Notes: generated from the letters alone by a model not told the origin. DNA of 64,000 nt from JBOFIQ01 sp051654905 (GCA_051654905.1 JBOFYY010000046.1:1-64000); one strand, 5' to 3'; numbered from the stretch's first letter, positions 42,306-51,483 are shown. A program made the numbers and translations.

Positions 42306-43174
42306 GAAAGCGCTCCAAAGAAAGGTTGGAAAAGGTGCCAATCATTACTATGGGCACAAACTTGATTAGCGAAAAAATTAGCTAGCTGCTGCACTGGTTC
42401 GTCAAGTGGATCGCCTTCCTTACCCACATCAATCGGATCAGAAATCTCAACTATTAGTTGATCATCCTCGTAGTGTGTGACTACACCTCTCAGCGTAGCC
42501 CCAGATCTGCGAGCAATTATGGCTGGACCTGCTGGCATTGTTATTGGCACCGAACCATGTTCTGTTGTCCATAACACTGGCACTCCTCGCCGTTTGAGGT
42601 CTCTATCAGCAACTAAACATACCAACTGATGATTCTGCGCATCTGAAATAAGAGCATCTGTTAGCCCGGTGGCTCGATGCCCTCTCACTGTAAAACCTAA
42701 TGATTCTCGGTATCTCAGAAATTTAGAGAATGTTTTTTGTGGCAACTCTTCTGCGATAGTGCTTACCTTCAAACCGTGCCGACAAGCATAAGCTCCTACT
42801 AGATCCCAGTTACCCATATGCGGTAAAGCAACTACACATCCCCCACCAGCTACTTCTGCAGCTACCTGAGTAAGTAGATCAATGCGTACGTGTTTTTCGA
42901 GCCGGTTTTGATCCCATCCAGGTAACGAAACCATCTCTAACCAATAACGTAAATATGATGCTACTGCTGCAACTCGGTCAGCTCTCGAAGGAGTTTTCCC
43001 AGTAATAATTGCAACATTTTGCTCCCAGTGATCTGCCTGATCTACGCCACAAGTTACTGCTAAGCGAGCGCCCACTTCTGATATTTGTAGAATTGCTTTA
43101 TTGCTCAGATGTGGGCCAATTCGCCAAGCAGCACGCATAGCGGATTCAGTGAGAATACTCTTTAAATTGATCAT
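42302..43174 (-). CDS. Phosphatidylinositol mannoside acyltransferase (PatA-like)
   Basis: 290 residues of the LpxL/HtrB-type acyltransferase family. The catalytic H-x4-D is HMGNWD at 119-124. It acylates the mannose of PIM1/PIM2 in mycobacteria (Rv2611c). TAATG coupling with pgsA1 (1-nt overlap) and GTGA coupling with pimA show co-translation. Confidence 0.92.
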   Translation of the reverse strand: MINLKSILTESAMRAAWRIGPHLSNKAILQISEVGARLAVTCGVDQADHWEQNVAIITGKTPSRADRVAAVASYLRYWLEMVSLPGWDQNRLEKHVRIDLLTQVAAEVAGGGCVVALPHMGNWDLVGAYACRHGLKVSTIAEELPQKTFSKFLRYRESLGFTVRGHRATGLTDALISDAQNHQLVCLVADRDLKRRGVPVLWTTEHGSVPITMPAGPAIIARRSGATLRGVVTHYEDDQLIVEISDPIDVGKEGDPLDEPVQQLANFFANQVCAHSNDWHLFQPFFGALS

Positions 43175-43791
43175 TATTGCTGCTCAGCATCTCGGATCTG
43201 CGCTTGCCGATAAACTTGAATCATACGCTGTGCGACCGTAGCTATCGACGCACAAGCCAACAATAACATTGCTGCTTTTAGCGCCCATAAAATCCCTATT
43301 CCAGCGAGAAACATTCCTACTAAAAGAATTAACAATCGATCAGCACGGGCAGCAATACCGCCTCGGCAGCTAAAACCTACACTTTCAGCACGAGCTTTAA
43401 CATAACTTGTTACTTGCCCTGCTACGAGCGCTATTAAAGCAATCAGCACCCACCAGATATTTTCGTTGTTCTTGGCGAACCAAAGCAGCACCGAACCAAA
43501 AATCAAACCATCTGCAATACGGTCCAGCGATGAGTCTAAGAAAGCACCAAAACTTGATACTTTCCCAGTAATTCTGGCGAGCTGGCCGTCTAAGCCATCG
43601 GTCAATACCAGAATCCCTATAGCTATAGATCCTTGCCAGAGAAAACCTTGCGGGACACAGCCAAGAGCAACTGCGCAGACCAGAATCGTTCCTATCCATG
43701 AGACAGTATCTGGACTTACATTAAGTCGAGACAATAGCTTTGCCCCTGGAGTAAGTAACTTTGCATAGAATCCACGAAAGTGTTCTAGCAT
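43174..43791 (-). CDS. pgsA1: Phosphatidylinositol phosphate synthase (PgsA1-like)
   Basis: 205 residues with about six membrane helices. The CDP-alcohol motif is complete in TDGLDGQLARITGKVSSFGAFLDSSLDRIADG. Actinobacterial PIP synthase joins CDP-diacylglycerol and inositol 3-phosphate. Overlaps the HIT gene by 7 nt. The match to Rv2612c is from position as well as sequence. Confidence 0.93.
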   Translation of the reverse strand: MLEHFRGFYAKLLTPGAKLLSRLNVSPDTVSWIGTILVCAVALGCVPQGFLWQGSIAIGILVLTDGLDGQLARITGKVSSFGAFLDSSLDRIADGLIFGSVLLWFAKNNENIWWVLIALIALVAGQVTSYVKARAESVGFSCRGGIAARADRLLILLVGMFLAGIGILWALKAAMLLLACASIATVAQRMIQVYRQAQIRDAEQQ

Positions 43792-44339
43792 TCCAGCTCC
43801 AAGCTATCGTGAGCGTGTTCATTCCAGGCTTCAGAAAGTTGGATACGGGCGTCTTCGAGAAGCTGTGGCATTGCTTTGGTTTGCGCAATAATTGGGAAGA
43901 AATTCATATCTCCACGCCATCTGGGCACCACATGTTGGTGCAGATGTCCAGCAATACCTGCTCCTGCTACTGCGCCTTGATTTATTCCCAAATTGAAACC
44001 TGCCGGGTGCGAAACCGCAGCCAGAACACGCATGGCTTGCTGAGTCAACAACGCAAATTCTGCGGTTTCTTCTAATGTCAGATCCGTATATAGCGGTACA
44101 TGATGATAAGGCATAACTAGCACATGTCCCGGAGAGTAGGGGTACAAGTTCATAGCTACAAAACAGTGTTCCCCTCTATAAATAATGAGAGCTGTCTTAT
44201 CATCGCGCTGTGGACCTTCACAAAACGGGCAGCCACTATTGCGAGCACCATCAATATAAGCCATGCGATGGGGTACCCATAGTCGATCGAAGGCGTCGGG
44301 AACTCCTATCAAGTCCCCGACGCTTTCTGTCTGAGTCAC
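43785..44339 (-). CDS. HIT-family hydrolase (AP4A phosphorylase-like)
   Basis: 184 residues. The HIT triad HLHQHVV is at 132-138, with a CPFC pair near 37-40 of the kind that binds zinc in this family. Rv2613c in the same place is a diadenosine tetraphosphate phosphorylase. 7 nt after thrS, overlapping pgsA1 by 7 nt. Confidence 0.93.
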   Translation of the reverse strand: MTQTESVGDLIGVPDAFDRLWVPHRMAYIDGARNSGCPFCEGPQRDDKTALIIYRGEHCFVAMNLYPYSPGHVLVMPYHHVPLYTDLTLEETAEFALLTQQAMRVLAAVSHPAGFNLGINQGAVAGAGIAGHLHQHVVPRWRGDMNFFPIIAQTKAMPQLLEDARIQLSEAWNEHAHDSLELEC

Positions 44340-44346
44340 GACTAGC

Positions 44347-46359
44347 TCACTCCCCCAGCGTCGGTGCGGTTGGAGAGTTATTCGATCGAGATTCTACGCA
44401 TTCACGTACTTTTGCAATAGCTTCAGCTATCGGAATACCATTTTCTTGCGAACCATCACGGTAACGGAAGCTAACTGCACCTGCGGCAACATCATCACCA
44501 CCAGCGATCATAATGAATGGCGCTTTCTGCTTAGCAGCGTTACGAATTTTCTTGCCAAATCGATCATCAGAATGATCTATTTCTACCCGAATATTTTGGG
44601 CTTCCAAAGCAGCCACTACCGTTTCTAGATGTGGTAGGTAATCTTCTGCAACAGGTATCGCAGTAACTTGAACCGGAGCTAGCCAAGCTGGGAACTGTCC
44701 GGCATAGTGCTCAATAAGTACACCCATGAATCGCTCAATCGCCCCGAACTTAGCCGAGTGAATCATCACTGGGCGCTGATGGGAACCATCAGGAGCAACA
44801 TATTCCAAAGCAAATCGTTCTGGCTGATTGAAGTCATATTGGATCGTAGACATCTGCCAGGTACGACCAACAGCATCTTTAGCTTGGATAGAGATCTTAG
44901 GACCATAGAAAGCGGCGCCACCTGGATCTGCGACGATCCGCAGCCCAGATTCATCAGCAATTTTTTGTAGAATCTCGGTTGCTTCCGCCCATTGTTCATC
45001 GGTACCAATGAACTTATCTTTCTTCTTACCACCCTCATCACGTGTGGAGACTTCTAAGTAATAGTCGTTAAGACCGAAATCATTGAGCAGGCTAAGTACA
45101 AAATTCAGCAGGTGCTTGATTTCTTCCGGAGCCTGCTCTTTAGTGCAGTAGCTATGGGAATCATCTTGGGTAATCATGCGTACCCGAGTTAGCCCTTGGA
45201 CTACACCAGACTTCTCGTTGCGATAAACCGTACCGAACTCAAACAACCGCAACGGAAGTTCTCGATAAGACCGTCCACGGGAGCTGAAAATCAGGTTATG
45301 CATGGGACAGTTCATCGCCTTCAACCGATAGTTTTGCCCATCGTTTTCGATAGCGGGGAACATGCCCTCGGCGTAATACGGCAGATGACCAGAGGTATAG
45401 AACAGATCCTCTTTGCTGATATGAGAAGTAGACACATACTGGAAGCCCTCTTCAATATGGCGCTGCCGAACGTAGTCCTCCATAACTCGCTTTATTACCC
45501 CACCTTTGGGATGGATTAGCGGAAGTCCAGGACCAACCAGATCGTTGAATGAGAACAAATCCATTTCTACCCCGATACGGCGATGATCACGCTTTTCGGC
45601 TTCTGCTAAGCGAGTTTTGTAAGCTACAAGATCGTCTTTCGTTGCCCAAGCAGTTCCGTATAGACGCTGTAAGGAGGCTTTCGACTGATCTCCCCGCCAG
45701 TAAGCTGCCGAACTTCTAGTCAATGCCCAACCATTACCTAGGTAACCGGTATGTGGAACATGCGGACCGCGGCAAAGGTCACCCCAAGCACATTCCCCGT
45801 TCGGGCTTACATTGTCGTAAATAGTTAGTTCAGCGCCACCTACTTCGACTGAACTTCCATCATCGGCATTGGCGCCGCCCTTATCGGTGATTAGCTCCAG
45901 CTTGAATGGCTCATTGGCTAATTCAACTCGCGCTTGCTCATCAGTGACGACACGGCGCACAAAGCGCTGTTTCTCTTTGACAATCCGAGACATCAGTTTC
46001 TCTAGCTCTTTAAGATCATCGGGGGTAAGCGCTCGCGGCAGCTGGAAATCGTAGTAGAAGCCATCGGTGATAGGCGGGCCGATACCTAGCTTTGCTTCTG
46101 GAATATAGCTTTGGATAGCTTGGGCAGCAACGTGTCCACAGCTATGACGAAGAATCGAAAGCCCTTCATCAGAGGTAACCAGAATAGGTTCGACGGTATC
46201 GCCATCGCTTAACGTGCATTGTAGATCACGTGTCTCACCGTTGATTTTCATAGCGACGATAGCGCGATCCTCGCCAAATAAGTCCAGACCCGTGGTCGTT
46301 GATTCGACCACCTTTTGCTGGGAAGAATCAGGATTCCAGATGGTGATCGTGATAGACAC
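44347..46359 (-). CDS. thrS: Threonyl-tRNA synthetase
   Basis: 670 residues from the GTG at 46359, which has AAAGG 7 nt upstream; a longer frame runs to 46425. Domains in order: TGS-like (1-65), editing domain (HSCGH and later CRGPH), class II core (MNCPMHNLIFSSRGRSYRELPLRLFEFG, with the zinc Cys in MNCPMH), and anticodon-binding domain (about 560-670). It charges tRNA-Thr. First gene of the operon leading to pimA and beyond. No T-box is seen in its leader. Confidence 0.97.
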   Translation of the reverse strand: MSITITIWNPDSSQQKVVESTTTGLDLFGEDRAIVAMKINGETRDLQCTLSDGDTVEPILVTSDEGLSILRHSCGHVAAQAIQSYIPEAKLGIGPPITDGFYYDFQLPRALTPDDLKELEKLMSRIVKEKQRFVRRVVTDEQARVELANEPFKLELITDKGGANADDGSSVEVGGAELTIYDNVSPNGECAWGDLCRGPHVPHTGYLGNGWALTRSSAAYWRGDQSKASLQRLYGTAWATKDDLVAYKTRLAEAEKRDHRRIGVEMDLFSFNDLVGPGLPLIHPKGGVIKRVMEDYVRQRHIEEGFQYVSTSHISKEDLFYTSGHLPYYAEGMFPAIENDGQNYRLKAMNCPMHNLIFSSRGRSYRELPLRLFEFGTVYRNEKSGVVQGLTRVRMITQDDSHSYCTKEQAPEEIKHLLNFVLSLLNDFGLNDYYLEVSTRDEGGKKKDKFIGTDEQWAEATEILQKIADESGLRIVADPGGAAFYGPKISIQAKDAVGRTWQMSTIQYDFNQPERFALEYVAPDGSHQRPVMIHSAKFGAIERFMGVLIEHYAGQFPAWLAPVQVTAIPVAEDYLPHLETVVAALEAQNIRVEIDHSDDRFGKKIRNAAKQKAPFIMIAGGDDVAAGAVSFRYRDGSQENGIPIAEAIAKVRECVESRSNNSPTAPTLGE

Positions 46360-46535
46360 GGTGATGCCTTTCGATGAATGCGTCCGCCCATACCGGGAGC
46401 CGACGGCGTAATAGGTAACTCTCATTCTGCCGTAGACCGCGGCTAAGGGCTACTCAAATCCAAGAAAACAACTTAGCGACGGTTATATCACGATTTAGTC
46501 ACGGCTTGATGTCGTTACTTCCCAGAGAGTATAAC

Positions 46536-46580
46536 TATGTGTCATTCTCAAGCATCCCCAACTTTGAGGAGTGACACATA
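46536..46580 (+). promoter_or_regulatory. Leader hairpin covering the cycA ribosome-binding site
   Basis: TATGTGTCA (46536-46544) pairs with TGACACATA (46572-46580), and CTCAA (46547-46551) pairs with TTGAG (46564-46568). The 3' arm contains the SD GAGGA and the A of the start codon, so translation should be blocked when it folds. It is just 45 nt long, too short for a known glycine riboswitch. Confidence 0.55.
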
Positions 46581-48022
46581 TGAGCCAGTCATCCGCTGCA
46601 CCGACGCAGCCCCAAGAAGACCAACATCTACAACGGACCCTCTCGAACCGACATATCCAGCTCATCGCTATCGGTGGCGCTATCGGTACTGGTCTTTTTA
46701 TGGGATCAGGAAAAACAATTTCGGTTGCTGGACCGTCGATTCTGCTTGTTTACACCATTATTGGTGTTGTTATGTTCTTCGTCATGCGCGCCATGGGAGA
46801 ACTGCTTCTGCATAATCTTTCCTATAAATCTTTCCAAGATTTTGCGGCAGATATGCTCGGACCATGGGCAGGATTCTTCGCAGGATGGACTTATTGGTTG
46901 TGCTGGGTTGTCACTGGAATGGCAGATATCATTGCCGTAGCCGGTTACTTCAATTTCTGGGTTAATCCAAGTGCTCCAACAATCATCAAGCCACTATCTA
47001 TTGCACTAGCTATCGGAGTTCTTCTGACGTTGCTAGGGCTAAACTTGCTAACAGTAAAACTCTTCGGCGAACTAGAGTTTTGGTTTGCGCTAATCAAGAT
47101 TGTGGCAATTATCGCCCTGATCTTGCTTGGCATCTACTTGGTACTTTCACGTTTTACTTCCCCAGATGGCACAGTTGCTTCTATCAATCACTTATGGGAT
47201 CACGGTGGTTTCTTCCCCAAAGGCTTTACTGGTCTATTAGCTGGCTTCCAGATCGCTATCTTTGCTTTTGCTGGTGTTGAATTAGTAGGAACTACTGCTG
47301 CTGAAACACAGAATCCTTTCAAGTCATTGCCTAAAGCTATCAATGCGATTCCGGTTCGAATCGTAATTTTCTATGTTCTTGCCATGGTTGTCATTATGAC
47401 TGTTACGCCATGGGACAAGATTGATCCAGCCCAGTCTCCCTTTGTAGTACTTTTCTCCTCTGTTGGCTTGGCTGCCGCAGCTGGAATCATGAACTTTGTG
47501 GTGCTGACATCGGCTTCTTCTAGTGCTAACTCAGGTATTTTCTCTACTTCACGAATGCTTTACGGTCTCTCTCATAAGGGCATGGCTCCGAAAGCATTTG
47601 GTGAGCTGTCTAAAGCGAAGGTTCCGCATAAGGGTCTTTTCGTTTCAGTAGCTTTAGTTAGCTCTTCAATCGTCCTGATGTTAAGCGAGTCAATCATGGG
47701 AGCTTTCACCGTGGTTACGACGATCTCAGCAGTACTATTTATCTTCGTATGGTCCATGATCCTAATTAGCTACTTGGCTTACCGCCACAAGTATCCGACA
47801 GCACATGCTAAGTCAGCTTTCCCCATGCCCGGAGATCGAATCATGGCCTGGGTATCCCTAGTGTTCTTCGTCTTTGTAATCTGCGTTCTTACTCTTGAAA
47901 AAGATACCCTGCAAGCACTATTAGTTACACCCATCTGGTTTGTGTTGCTGACGGTAGCCTGGTTCTTAGTACGCGGCAGGGTCCATAATGATGACTCAGG
48001 AACAGATGCTGTTGCTAAATAA
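46580..48022 (+). CDS. cycA: D-serine/D-alanine/glycine permease CycA
   Basis: 480 residues from the ATG at 46580; a GTG at 46571 is less likely because the SD spacing is too short. Twelve membrane segments. Long blocks are nearly identical to E. coli CycA: LSNRHIQLIAIGGAIGTGLF, the MRAMGELLL stretch, GWTYWLCWVVTGMADIIAV, and AGVELVGTTAAETQNP. A proton symporter for glycine, D-alanine and D-serine. Divergent from thrS. It could feed the glycine cleavage system encoded nearby. Confidence 0.93.
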   Translation: MSQSSAAPTQPQEDQHLQRTLSNRHIQLIAIGGAIGTGLFMGSGKTISVAGPSILLVYTIIGVVMFFVMRAMGELLLHNLSYKSFQDFAADMLGPWAGFFAGWTYWLCWVVTGMADIIAVAGYFNFWVNPSAPTIIKPLSIALAIGVLLTLLGLNLLTVKLFGELEFWFALIKIVAIIALILLGIYLVLSRFTSPDGTVASINHLWDHGGFFPKGFTGLLAGFQIAIFAFAGVELVGTTAAETQNPFKSLPKAINAIPVRIVIFYVLAMVVIMTVTPWDKIDPAQSPFVVLFSSVGLAAAAGIMNFVVLTSASSSANSGIFSTSRMLYGLSHKGMAPKAFGELSKAKVPHKGLFVSVALVSSSIVLMLSESIMGAFTVVTTISAVLFIFVWSMILISYLAYRHKYPTAHAKSAFPMPGDRIMAWVSLVFFVFVICVLTLEKDTLQALLVTPIWFVLLTVAWFLVRGRVHNDDSGTDAVAK

Positions 48023-48030
48023 CTGAACCT

Positions 48031-48068
48031 GTGTGGGCACTTTGTTGGCAAGGGCCAGGTGCCCACAC
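48031..48068 (+). terminator. Terminator of cycA
   Basis: GTGTGGGCAC (48031-48040) pairs with GTGCCCACAC (48059-48068), then TTCTTCT. Confidence 0.8.
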
Positions 48069-48142
48069 TTCTTCTAACGCTAGAATCATCCACCCGAAAT
48101 AAGCTTATAAAGTTTTATAATCTCTACACGAGATATAAAAAT

Positions 48143-48173
48143 AAGTTGTTATGGGTACGATCCATAACAACTT
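48143..48173 (-). terminator. Terminator of the tRNA cluster
   Basis: AAGTTGTTATGG (48143-48154) pairs with CCATAACAACTT (48162-48173). On the minus strand it is followed by ATTTTTATA. Confidence 0.85.
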
Positions 48174-48176
48174 TAG

Positions 48177-48250
48177 TGGGCGATAGCGGACTCGAACCGC
48201 TGACCTCTTCGGTGTGAACGAAGCGCGCTAACCAACTGCGCCAATCGCCC
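48177..48250 (-). tRNA. tRNA-Val (CAC)
   Basis: A cloverleaf is complete: acceptor GGGCGAT/ATCGCCC, anticodon arm CTTCG-TTCACAC-CGAAG with anticodon CAC, T arm AGCGG-TTCGAGT-CCGCT. CCA is not encoded. Confidence 0.95.
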
Positions 48251-48305
48251 GTGCTCAGTAACAATATCGGAAAATAGCGGCTTCGTCACATCATCTACTA
48301 GAAAG

Positions 48306-48339
48306 CAAGAATCCCCTTGAATTATCAAGGGGATTCTTG
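48306..48339 (-). terminator. Hairpin between the two tRNA-Val genes
   Basis: A 15-bp stem (48306-48320 with 48325-48339) with a tetraloop. No T run on the minus side, so it may be a processing or partial termination site. Confidence 0.5.
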
Positions 48340-48346
48340 TGACTGG

Positions 48347-48420
48347 TGGGCGACGGCAGACTCGAACTGCCGACCTCTTCCGTGTCAGGGAAGCGCGCTA
48401 ACCAGCTGCGCCAGCCGCCC
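48347..48420 (-). tRNA. tRNA-Val (GAC)
   Basis: Acceptor GGGCGGC/GTCGCCC with one G-U, anticodon arm CTTCC-CTGACAC-GGAAG, anticodon GAC. CCA is encoded at 48344-48346. Confidence 0.95.
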
Positions 48421-48424
48421 ATGG

Positions 48425-48495
48425 AGGTCGAGATGGGATTTGAACCCATGTACGCGGATTTGCAGTCCGCTGCCTCGCCTCTCGGCCACTCGACC
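48425..48495 (-). tRNA. tRNA-Cys (GCA)
   Basis: Acceptor GGTCGAG/CTCGACC, anticodon GCA within CGGACTGCAAATCCG, discriminator U, CCA encoded at 48422-48424. Confidence 0.95.
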
Positions 48496-48539
48496 TTGGG
48501 GTTTTAACCCCTTGCAAGTCGTGCGAGAGACTTGCTCCG

Positions 48540-48612
48540 AGCGGACGACGAGACTCGAACTCGCGACCCTAACCTTGGCAAGGTTATGCGCTACCAACTG
48601 CGCTACGTCCGC
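48540..48612 (-). tRNA. tRNA-Gly (GCC)
   Basis: Acceptor GCGGACG/CGTCCGC, anticodon arm TAACC-TTGCCAA-GGTTA, anticodon GCC, discriminator U as expected for Gly. CCA not encoded. First gene of the Gly-Cys-Val-Val cluster. Confidence 0.95.
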
Positions 48613-48772
48613 ATGCACTTTATTACAGAAACTTGGTGCGTCGAAGACTCTAGTAGAGTTCTAGCAACAAAAGCAAATCGAAGCCCAGAGCATCTAAAAT
48701 CTCCTCGCAAAATCACGATATTTGACCCATACCGGCGCGCCTACACTCTTAGTTCTCATCAAACATGACAGG

Positions 48773-49720
48773 ATGTTGAAACTAAAATCTTTCCCCACCA
48801 CGAGACGTCTACTTATGCCAGATATCAGTCCTTTAAATCATCGAGATACTGAGCATCCGATATCTATATTCAACATAGCTAAAGCAATCTGGCGCACAAT
48901 CGATGCGTGCTTCACTTTTCGCATCATGGGGCTTGCGGCTGAAACTGCTTTCTATCTACTACTATCGCTACCTCCTTTACTTTTTGGACTAAGTGGAGCT
49001 ATCGGCTTCATTGCAAGTAGCTTTCCAGCAACAACTGTGACTTGGTTTCGTAGCGAACTTCTTAGTTTTGCTGGTCGGTTCATGACCTCAGATGTAATTT
49101 CAGAAGTACTAGCACCCACCCTTGACGATGTTCTAACAAATGGTCGAGTTGACGTAGTCTCTATCGGTTTTCTACTTGCTCTTTGGTCTGGGTCTCGAGC
49201 AGTATCAGCGTTCGTAGACACTGCCACCATCATGTATGGCATGCGGGGACAACGTCACTGGATTCGCTCCCGAGCCTTAGCTTTCTTGATCTACATAGTT
49301 CTAATACTTGGCGGAGCTATTCTTTTCCCGCTGGTCCTGACCGGACCAACTCTAATCGCTAAGATTCTCCCTAATCAGATTAGAGCTTTAACCTATTTAT
49401 ATTGGCCTGTGGTGATAGTTGGAGGCCTTGCAATTCTCACCACCATGTTTCATGTAACTTTGCCAATACATCGTCGCTGGCGCTGCGAAATACCTGGAGC
49501 CATCATCACTATAGCTATGTGGGTTATCGGATCATGGTGGTTACGTAGCTTCATTGCACACAATCTAGGGAGCGCCTCTTTATACGGACCGCTAGCAACG
49601 CCTATCGCCCTAATGATGTGGCTATATCTCATATCTGTTGCAGCGCTTATAGGTGCTGCATTAAATAATGCCGTCAATGGTGTTTGGCCAAATTTTTCAG
49701 CAGCCAATACCCGCAGTTAA
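48773..49720 (+). CDS. YihY/BrkB family inner-membrane protein
   Basis: 315 residues from the ATG at 48773; an ATG at 48815 is an equally plausible start, since no good SD is seen at either. About six membrane helices. Family marks: LAAETAFYLLLSLPPLLFGL, SRAVSAFVDTATIMYG and YGPLATPIALMMWLYLISVAALIGAALNN. The function of YihY proteins is not established; the RNase BN name once used is wrong. Its 3' end overlaps that of the convergent iclR by 4 nt. Confidence 0.85.
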   Translation: MLKLKSFPTTRRLLMPDISPLNHRDTEHPISIFNIAKAIWRTIDACFTFRIMGLAAETAFYLLLSLPPLLFGLSGAIGFIASSFPATTVTWFRSELLSFAGRFMTSDVISEVLAPTLDDVLTNGRVDVVSIGFLLALWSGSRAVSAFVDTATIMYGMRGQRHWIRSRALAFLIYIVLILGGAILFPLVLTGPTLIAKILPNQIRALTYLYWPVVIVGGLAILTTMFHVTLPIHRRWRCEIPGAIITIAMWVIGSWWLRSFIAHNLGSASLYGPLATPIALMMWLYLISVAALIGAALNNAVNGVWPNFSAANTRS

Positions 49721-50529
49721 TGCCCTGTCCATAGTTGTTTTTGCTCGTGAGCAGCACCAAAACCTAGTCTTCTAGCGATAATATCGGTACTCTCTACTAC
49801 CCGACGCGATAGCTCTTTAACTCTAGGCATCATTCGCTCTTTAGGGCCAGAAATAGCGATACCACAAACCGGCCATCCAGCGTCATCGCATACTGCTGCC
49901 CCAAAGCACATCACTCCAACAGCATTTTCGCCATCATCGACGGCGTAACCTCGCTCCCGGATTCGATCCAACTCACGACGCAATACTTCTTTGTCGGTAA
50001 TAGTTCTATCGGTCATTCGCGCTAGCGGAATCCTATTTAGCAGATCTTCTTGGAAATCATCAGGGAACTGAGCTAAAAATGCTTTACCCATTGAGGTGGT
50101 ATTGAGAGCAAAACGCATTCCTACCATCCGACGCACTGACACCATATGTACACCTCGATCTTCATGGGCAATATAAACGATTTCAGCACCATGACGTACC
50201 CCCAACAGGATAGCTTCTCCAATTTCTTCTGCCATCGTGGTGAGCTCTTGTCTAGCAGCCAGATAGGGATCGTAATGGGAAAGTCCTGCCATTCCCAGCA
50301 TGATCGCTTTTTCTCCTGGGTAAATGCCGCTATCAGCGCTATCCCAAGCCACCAATCCTTGCTCACGAAGTACCGAAAGAATACGGTACGTTGCACTTCG
50401 CGACAGTTCCAGTTTTATTACCAGTTCAGTTACAGTGGGACGTTCCCCTGCCGCTAATAAATCAAGAATGGCAAGACCGCGCGCCAAGGTCCCTGAAGGC
50501 CCCTTAGAGTCATCAGCAAGAGCGGACAT
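49717..50529 (-). CDS. IclR-family transcriptional regulator
   Basis: 270 residues from the ATG at 50529, with AAGGAG 7 nt upstream. A winged helix (TVTELVIKLELSRSATYRILSVLREQGLVAW, about 32-62) is followed by an IclR effector domain (YLAARQELTTMAEEIGEAILLGVRHGAEIVYI; ALNTTSMGKAFLA). The target is not visible: the divergent neighbour is a CbiX-like gene. Effectors in the family are usually small aromatic or organic acids. Confidence 0.92.
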   Translation of the reverse strand: MSALADDSKGPSGTLARGLAILDLLAAGERPTVTELVIKLELSRSATYRILSVLREQGLVAWDSADSGIYPGEKAIMLGMAGLSHYDPYLAARQELTTMAEEIGEAILLGVRHGAEIVYIAHEDRGVHMVSVRRMVGMRFALNTTSMGKAFLAQFPDDFQEDLLNRIPLARMTDRTITDKEVLRRELDRIRERGYAVDDGENAVGVMCFGAAVCDDAGWPVCGIAISGPKERMMPRVKELSRRVVESTDIIARRLGFGAAHEQKQLWTGH

Positions 50530-50715
50530 TACCTTCTCCTTTATCGACAAGAAAACACTAAGTAGTATCCCCTAATATCCACAAAGACGCTTAACTTGTG
50601 AGATAAGTCACATAAATGTTGACTATTTCAGTTGACATCAAGACAAAGTAGCCACATCAACACTTTTTTGCGTAAAGTCTAGATCCCAACAGCAGTTAAT
50701 AATAAGGAGATCCGT

Positions 50716-51450
50716 GTGACCCCTCCCGCGCTCGTTCTCGTGACAAAGCAACATCTTATGCATCGCCACTGCTTATCGTCGCTGAACTCTATGCTATGCG
50801 GGATACGTCCTGACCTCACTGTCCGGATTGCCGATGATGAATCACTCCACCTTAGCCGAACAGTAACTGGACTCATCGACGAGGGTGCCACTGAAGTTAT
50901 CTGTGTCCCGCTACAAGCAGCCGCTTCAGAACATGATAAAAATCTAGCCTCTATGGTGGCAGCAATCAGTCGCGCTACCCCAGAAGCCCCAGTCAGCCTT
51001 GCCGATCCCCTTGGCGCTACTAGCGAATGCTTCTCAGCTCTTGACCGACACTTACAACAAGCTCTTTCTGCATGTGGCGCACGAGAACTTGATGCCTTGA
51101 TCCTTTGGCATGATGCCGACTCTGCCTACGATATTGCTGCACTGGAACGTCGAGCACGACGATGGGCAGCCCACCATAAACTTCCTTACCGGCTTGCTTC
51201 ATTGCATCATGATGCTGCTATTGAAGAAGCTATTGCAGCTCATCGAGCAGCCGGACACCGTCATATTGGCATCGCAACATTAGCAATCGATACTGATGCT
51301 GATGTGCTAGCACGAGTAGCTCGGATTCCCGGAGTCGTCGGAGTATCGCGCCCGCTAGGCGGAGATCCTGCCGTAGCAAAAGCTGTCTTAGCTCAATATG
51401 CAGTAGCAGCATTGCGGGCACTAGAAACTGAACTGCCGCTGGCAGGATAA
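50716..51450 (+). CDS. CbiX-like sirohydrochlorin chelatase family protein, possibly inactive
   Basis: 244 residues from a GTG with AAGGAG upstream. Two alpha/beta halves as in CbiX: PALVLVTKQHLMHRH...VICVPLQAAASEHDKNLASMVAA, then LDALILWHDADSAYDIAALERRARRW...HRHIGIATLAIDTDADVLARVARIPGVVGVSRPLGGDPAVAKAVL. The usual first metal-binding motif (A-H-G-S-R) is replaced by VTKQHLMHRH, and HVRxDIP by EHDKNLA. Both His sites may therefore be altered, and activity is uncertain. No other cobalamin or siroheme genes are nearby. Confidence 0.6.
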   Translation: MTPPALVLVTKQHLMHRHCLSSLNSMLCGIRPDLTVRIADDESLHLSRTVTGLIDEGATEVICVPLQAAASEHDKNLASMVAAISRATPEAPVSLADPLGATSECFSALDRHLQQALSACGARELDALILWHDADSAYDIAALERRARRWAAHHKLPYRLASLHHDAAIEEAIAAHRAAGHRHIGIATLAIDTDADVLARVARIPGVVGVSRPLGGDPAVAKAVLAQYAVAALRALETELPLAG

Positions 51451-51483
51451 TAGATCCCTTACCAGCGACAGTTAAATCAGTTA

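Noticed and set aside
46360..46535. Possible T-box upstream of thrS
   Set aside because: No T-box sequence or specifier hairpin could be recognised on the minus strand.
48177..48612. Integration site at the tRNA cluster
   Set aside because: No integrase gene and no repeated tRNA 3' end nearby.
48317..48664. Open frames on both strands across the tRNA cluster
   Set aside because: They consist of tRNA sequence and have no ribosome-binding site or family match.
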